Shown one piece after another: positions 14,957 through 17,701 of a DNA stretch of 17,701 nt; within the stretch, counting starts at the first letter, position 1, and the number at the start of each line of letters is the position of its first letter. The stretch is from the NCBI GenBank assembly GCA_002347025.1, contig DEAE01000024.1, positions 607,416 to 625,116 of the forward strand, in the 5' to 3' direction. Source of the stretch: Acidobacteria bacterium UBA2990 (lineage in GTDB: Bacteria > Acidobacteriota > Vicinamibacteria > Vicinamibacterales > UBA8438). Under the pieces are notes generated by a model. It ran no database searches and was not told the DNA's origin. It was given only the letters and a program-made list of their open reading frames with translations. Both the position numbers and the translations under genes were made by a program.

Positions 14957-15265
14957 TCCTCAAAAGCACTGTCGTGGCTGGGGCTTGGAGTGGTGCTCGT
15001 CGGCCGTGCTGCGCGTCTCATTCAACGAGTCGAGCCTAGGGTGATACAGCAAAACCTTCTCAGTATCAGGTCGTGGCTCGCTGCTGCTCTCAATTCTTTT
15101 ACTGAGGCAATGCTCTTGACTCGCCAAGACTCTTGGATTGAAACGGAGACTCTATGGGCGCAATCTTCGCCAACCACCTTCTGAGGTTTGATGGTCGAGG
15201 TGCCGTTCATCGGCATCGTCAACCCCATCGCGCCGGAGACCGTTGCAAGTACGCTGGATCGATGA
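14957..15265 (+). other. dabA-DUF2490 spacer with a frame left open past the dabA stop
   Basis: This 305-base gap has no recognised gene. In the dabA frame the reading stays open for 75 codons after the TAA at 14954-14956 until a TGA at 15182-15184. It then contains a 24-codon frame from ATG 15191 (GAGG at 15183-15186) whose TGA (15263-15265) overlaps the next gene's ATG as ATGA. The 24-residue product begins MVEVPFIGIVNPIAPE. It resembles nothing I know; it could be a coupled leader peptide or the end of a decayed gene. No convincing dabA terminator is seen; TGATAC/GTATCA (15042-15047, 15063-15068) is a weak stem. Confidence 0.3.
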
Positions 15266-16005
15266 GGTGGGTCGTCGCCGCGGTCGGAGCGGTCGTATTC
15301 TTTGGGGCAAGCGCCTCGGCGCAGCCCAACGAGCGAGAAACCGTGTCGAACGGTCGTGCCTGGTATATGTACTTTGGCGACCACACCCTGGGCGAAAGTC
15401 GCTGGGGATTCCATTTCGACGGGCAGCTCCGCATGGAGGGTGCGTTTGATCGTCGCAATCAGCTCTTGCTCCGGCCGGGTATCAACTATGATGTGAGCGA
15501 CAACGTACAGTTCTCAGGGGGCTACGCGTTCATCAACACGAATGGGCTGATTGGCTCACCGCCTAATTTCGATGTACCGGAGAATCGTTTGTGGCAGCAG
15601 ATTATTCTCAGGCAGCGGGTTGGTGAGGTCCGGCTCACTCATCGCTACCGCCTGGAGCAGCGCTCCATCGGAAAGGTAGCAGAGAGCTCTCTGGGCGAAG
15701 GCGAGGTGGTGGGCCATTCTTACGTCAACCGCTTTCGTTACTTTCTTAAGGGCACCATACCCCTCGCCCGAGACGATCGCTATTTCGCGTTTTACAACGA
15801 GCTCATGGTAGGTTTCGGTGAGAATGTTCAACAGAACATCTTCGATCAGAACAGGGCCTACGCTGCGATCGGCTTTCGAACCGGGCCTGCCACGAGCTTC
15901 GAGATTGGCTATCTGCTCCAGACCGTGCAGCGACCGACCGGAAACATGGTTCTGTTCAACCACACCTTCCAGCTCGGCTTCTTCTCGTCGCGGCCCATCG
16001 GTTAG
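15262..16005 (+). CDS. DUF2490 outer-membrane-type protein
   Basis: A 247-residue protein. I start it at ATG 15262 because a signal peptide follows directly (MRWVVAAVGAVVFFGASASA, cleavage before QPNE). The longer frame from 15154 adds a basic, non-helical stretch (RHRQPHRAGDR) unlike coding sequence. The mature part has alternating amphipathic strands ending in aromatic residues (RWGFHFDGQLRME, LLLRPGINYD, VQFSGGYAFI, WQQIILRQRVG, VRLTHRYRLEQRSI, RYFAFYNELMVGFG, TSFEIGYLLQTV, and the terminal HTFQLGFFS). The ENRLWQQ and THRYRLEQR blocks are the DUF2490 hallmark. DUF2490 proteins are predicted small beta-barrels of unknown role. The gene is downstream of dabA on the same strand and could share its transcript, but a link to carbon uptake is speculative. 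No strong Shine-Dalgarno is visible, only GGATCG. Confidence 0.85.
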   Translation: MRWVVAAVGAVVFFGASASAQPNERETVSNGRAWYMYFGDHTLGESRWGFHFDGQLRMEGAFDRRNQLLLRPGINYDVSDNVQFSGGYAFINTNGLIGSPPNFDVPENRLWQQIILRQRVGEVRLTHRYRLEQRSIGKVAESSLGEGEVVGHSYVNRFRYFLKGTIPLARDDRYFAFYNELMVGFGENVQQNIFDQNRAYAAIGFRTGPATSFEIGYLLQTVQRPTGNMVLFNHTFQLGFFSSRPIG

Positions 16006-16252
16006 CTTCGCCGAACGTTCATTTCTGAGGTCTGTCAGTGAGCGCTTGACCCACGCTGCTTCGGTCAACTTGAAGAACTGATGAGGAAGTTCTCTGCTGA
16101 CTGCTTGGCCTGGTCAACCTGTGGTCTGCTTTCAACAACCTCTGGCTGTGTCGAATGGTCCTTGGAGTTCGCTGTGGCCGTTGAGCGTTTAGGGTTGTCG
16201 TGTGCTTTTTTCGCTGGGCAGAGGCAAGGCGTGTATTTCAGCTAGGAAATTC

Positions 16253-16328
16253 TGGAGCCGACGAGCGGACTCGAACCGCTGACCTGCTGATTACGAATCA
16301 GCTGCTCTACCAACTGAGCTACGTCGGC
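16253..16328 (-). tRNA. tRNA-Thr (anticodon CGU), CCA encoded
   Basis: Read on the minus strand from 16328, a complete cloverleaf is present: acceptor stem GCCGACG pairs perfectly with CGTCGGC, D-arm GCTCAGTTGGTAGAGC, anticodon arm GCTGA-TTCGTAA-TCAGC with anticodon CGT (reads ACG, threonine), and T-arm with GGTTCGAGTCC. The discriminator base is T, and CCA is encoded at 16253-16255. The total is 76 bases including CCA. It is divergent from uvrA. Confidence 0.95.
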
Positions 16329-16658
16329 CAGAAAGCCGCAACCTCTGTGACGGGTGGCGGGTCCCTGTTAGCAAGGCTGAGGGATCGTAGCATACGTCTG
16401 TAGCTGCCCATCTATAACTGATCCTGCAATTGGTGGTGGGAGGCTACGGCAGGCAATCTGGACTTGGCATGAAAGCTAAACGTTAGCTGTGTTGTCTTAG
16501 GAATAGCTGGGTGCAGTCTCGATACAAGCGGGTGGATCGGCCTGGTTTATTTCTTGATTGAGAGTCTGATTGGACTGGAATGTCAAACCAACGGTACACT
16601 GGACAGTTGCTGTATCGCCCTAACTAGTTAGGAGTGACCGGGTGGGTCACGAACTTGC
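16329..16658. other. tRNA-uvrA divergent spacer with several dyads
   Basis: No gene is seen in this 330-base gap. It holds four perfect short dyads: AGCTAA-ACG-TTAGCT (16474-16488), ACAG-TTG-CTGT (16603-16613), TAACTAGTTA (16621-16630) and GTGACC-GGGTG-GGTCAC (16634-16650). The last three are packed in 48 bases ending eight bases before the uvrA ATG. I find no good LexA box (neither CTGT-N8-ACAG nor GAAC-N4-GTTC) and no clear -35/-10 pair. Confidence 0.4.
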
Positions 16659-17701
16659 ATGCCACGAGATTTAGCTAGCGACGGTCACTTTGTTATTCGA
16701 GGGGCCAGGACTCATAACCTCAAGAATGTCGACGTGACGCTGCCTGCTGAAAAGCTGATTGTGGTTACGGGAGTCAGTGGGTCCGGTAAGTCATCTTTGG
16801 CGTTCGATACCCTGTATGCAGAAGGACAGCGCCGGTACGTGGAGTCTCTTTCGGCCTACGCGCGGCAGTTCCTTGAACGCATGAAGAAACCTGATGTTGA
16901 CCTCATCGATGGCATTTGTCCTGCCATTGCGATCCGACAGAAAAATAGCTTGCGGAATCCAAGGTCTACCGTTGGTACCACGACCGAGGTTCACGATTAC
17001 CTGCGCTTATTGTTTGCCAGAGTAGGACGAACCATGTGTCGTCAGTGTGGCACCGAGGTTGTTCGTCAGTCGCCGGAAGTTGTAGCTCGCGAGTTATTGA
17101 AGCGGCCCCTTGGCACACGGCTGTTGTTGGGCTTCGAGTACGTCGTTGGGAATATGTCTGACGTGGCTGTGCCAGCAGAGACAGGCATGGGTCAGGGTGC
17201 TGGGGTGATTGGTGCGCTTCGCAAGAAGGGCTTTGGGCGGGTGGTTGTCGATGGGCGAGTAGTCAGGCTGGATGATGCAGACGTCGATTATCTGACAAGG
17301 CAAGAGATTCTTCAGGTCGTGGTCGATAGGCTAGTTGTAGCTGACGACCTTCTGGGGCGCATCACAGATTCAGTCGAAACTTGCTATGCAGAAGGGGCTG
17401 GTACCGCGTTTGCGATGGAGGTTGAAGGAGGCGGTGCTGGAGAGTCGCCTGTGTTGCATCGGTTTAGCGAACGGTTCGATTGTCGTGATTGTGGAATAGC
17501 CTATGAGCGCCCGCAGCCGCGGTTGTTTTCATTTAATAGTCCATTCGGGGCGTGCCCGACCTGCCACGGATTTGGCAACGTCATTGAGCTCGACATGAAC
17601 CTTGTTGTGCCTGATGAGCAGAAATCCATCCAGGAGCAAGCGATCGAACCATGGGCGAAGCCTCATTATCGTTCTCAGTTGGCTGCGTTGAAGCGGGCAA
17701 C
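16659..17701 (+). CDS. uvrA: UvrA, excinuclease ABC subunit A, 3' end missing
   Basis: The first 347 residues of UvrA; the frame runs off the right edge (a full UvrA is about 940-970 residues). UvrA is the cytoplasmic ABC-type ATPase that finds bulky DNA lesions and loads UvrB in nucleotide excision repair. The N-terminus is standard: GARTHNLKNVDVTLP, Walker A GVSGSGKSS (Gly38-Ser46), then LAFDTLYAEGQRRYVESLSA, RNPRSTVGT and the DYLRLLFARVG block. The first zinc module has Cys275, Cys278, Cys299 and Cys302 (CRDCG and SFNSPFGACPTCHGFG). ATG 16659 is the only possible start after the in-frame TGA at 16635-16637. Its ribosome site is weak (GGTGGG, 16641-16646) and partly inside a GTGACC/GGTCAC stem that could limit translation; this is inference. 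It could instead be a UvrA paralogue, but nothing in this part points that way. Confidence 0.95.
   Translation, partial: MPRDLASDGHFVIRGARTHNLKNVDVTLPAEKLIVVTGVSGSGKSSLAFDTLYAEGQRRYVESLSAYARQFLERMKKPDVDLIDGICPAIAIRQKNSLRNPRSTVGTTTEVHDYLRLLFARVGRTMCRQCGTEVVRQSPEVVARELLKRPLGTRLLLGFEYVVGNMSDVAVPAETGMGQGAGVIGALRKKGFGRVVVDGRVVRLDDADVDYLTRQEILQVVVDRLVVADDLLGRITDSVETCYAEGAGTAFAMEVEGGGAGESPVLHRFSERFDCRDCGIAYERPQPRLFSFNSPFGACPTCHGFGNVIELDMNLVVPDEQKSIQEQAIEPWAKPHYRSQLAALKRA

Noticed and set aside
15154..15261. An upstream start (15154) for the DUF2490 gene
   Set aside because: The added residues are basic and would bury the signal peptide that begins at the ATG at 15262.
16200..16403. A 67-codon plus-strand frame reading GADERTRTADLLITNQLLYQ
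   Set aside because: It lies antisense to the tRNA-Thr gene. Such ADERTRTADLL-type peptides are a well-known false gene call produced by translating the complement of tRNAs.
16603..16613. ACAGTTGCTGT as an SOS (LexA) box upstream of uvrA
   Set aside because: The half-sites are in the reverse order and spacing from CTGT-N8-ACAG, and it does not match GAAC-N4-GTTC.

Overview
The window is a piece of bacterial chromosome of moderately high GC. It carries nine protein genes (two cut by the window edges), one tRNA gene, one gene remnant and several candidate control sites. Taxonomy cannot be read directly. The left-end set of a DUF1592/DUF1588/DUF1585 cytochrome-type protein, a Tat-exported DUF1552 protein and an exported ankyrin-repeat protein is typical of Acidobacteriota (Vicinamibacteria-like), Planctomycetota and related marine or soil lineages. 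A Vicinamibacteria-like acidobacterium is my best inference. I saw no insertion sequence, integrase, phage gene or CRISPR array.

Layout. (1) Positions 1-4184, plus strand: an apparent operon of DUF1595/1592/1588/1585 protein (5' end missing), DUF1552 protein (ATGA overlap) and ankyrin-repeat protein. All appear to be exported. (2) Positions 4430-5638, minus strand: an exported protein made of three tandem RidA/YjgF domains, none with the catalytic arginine. (3) Positions 5639-6005: AT-richer intergenic DNA holding what looks like the decayed C-terminus of a PQQ-type quinoprotein dehydrogenase. (4) Positions 6006-6506: a small exported NTF2-like (DUF4440/SnoaL-type) protein. (5) Positions 6711-14956: an inorganic-carbon uptake locus with a SulP-family transporter (probable bicarbonate), a convergent NhaR-like LysR regulator, and the divergent pair dabB-dabA. 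(6) Positions 15262-16005: a DUF2490 outer-membrane-type protein. (7) A tRNA-Thr(CGU) gene on the minus strand and the start of uvrA on the plus strand.

How the genes work together. DabA (DUF2309) is a beta-carbonic-anhydrase-like Zn protein that forms a membrane complex with DabB, a NuoL/MrpA-like ion-conducting subunit. The pair drives one-way hydration of CO2 to bicarbonate using an ion gradient. A SulP transporter and a divergent LysR regulator beside it are what a bicarbonate-accumulation locus would be expected to contain. No RubisCO, carboxysome or carbonic anhydrase gene is in the window, so bicarbonate may serve carboxylases of a heterotroph; this is inference. The lysR-dabB spacer contains paired direct repeats and a dyad that look like the operator.

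The most unusual object is DabB. At 860 residues it is much longer than the DabB proteins I know. After a complete NuoL-like unit it carries a second, truncated NuoM/MrpD-like unit that aligns without gaps to the FPLH...P.AG...LAG region of complex I antiporter subunits. In that second unit the charged ion-path residues are replaced by neutral ones. This looks like a fused, non-conducting half-antiporter and is the best candidate here for an undescribed variant.
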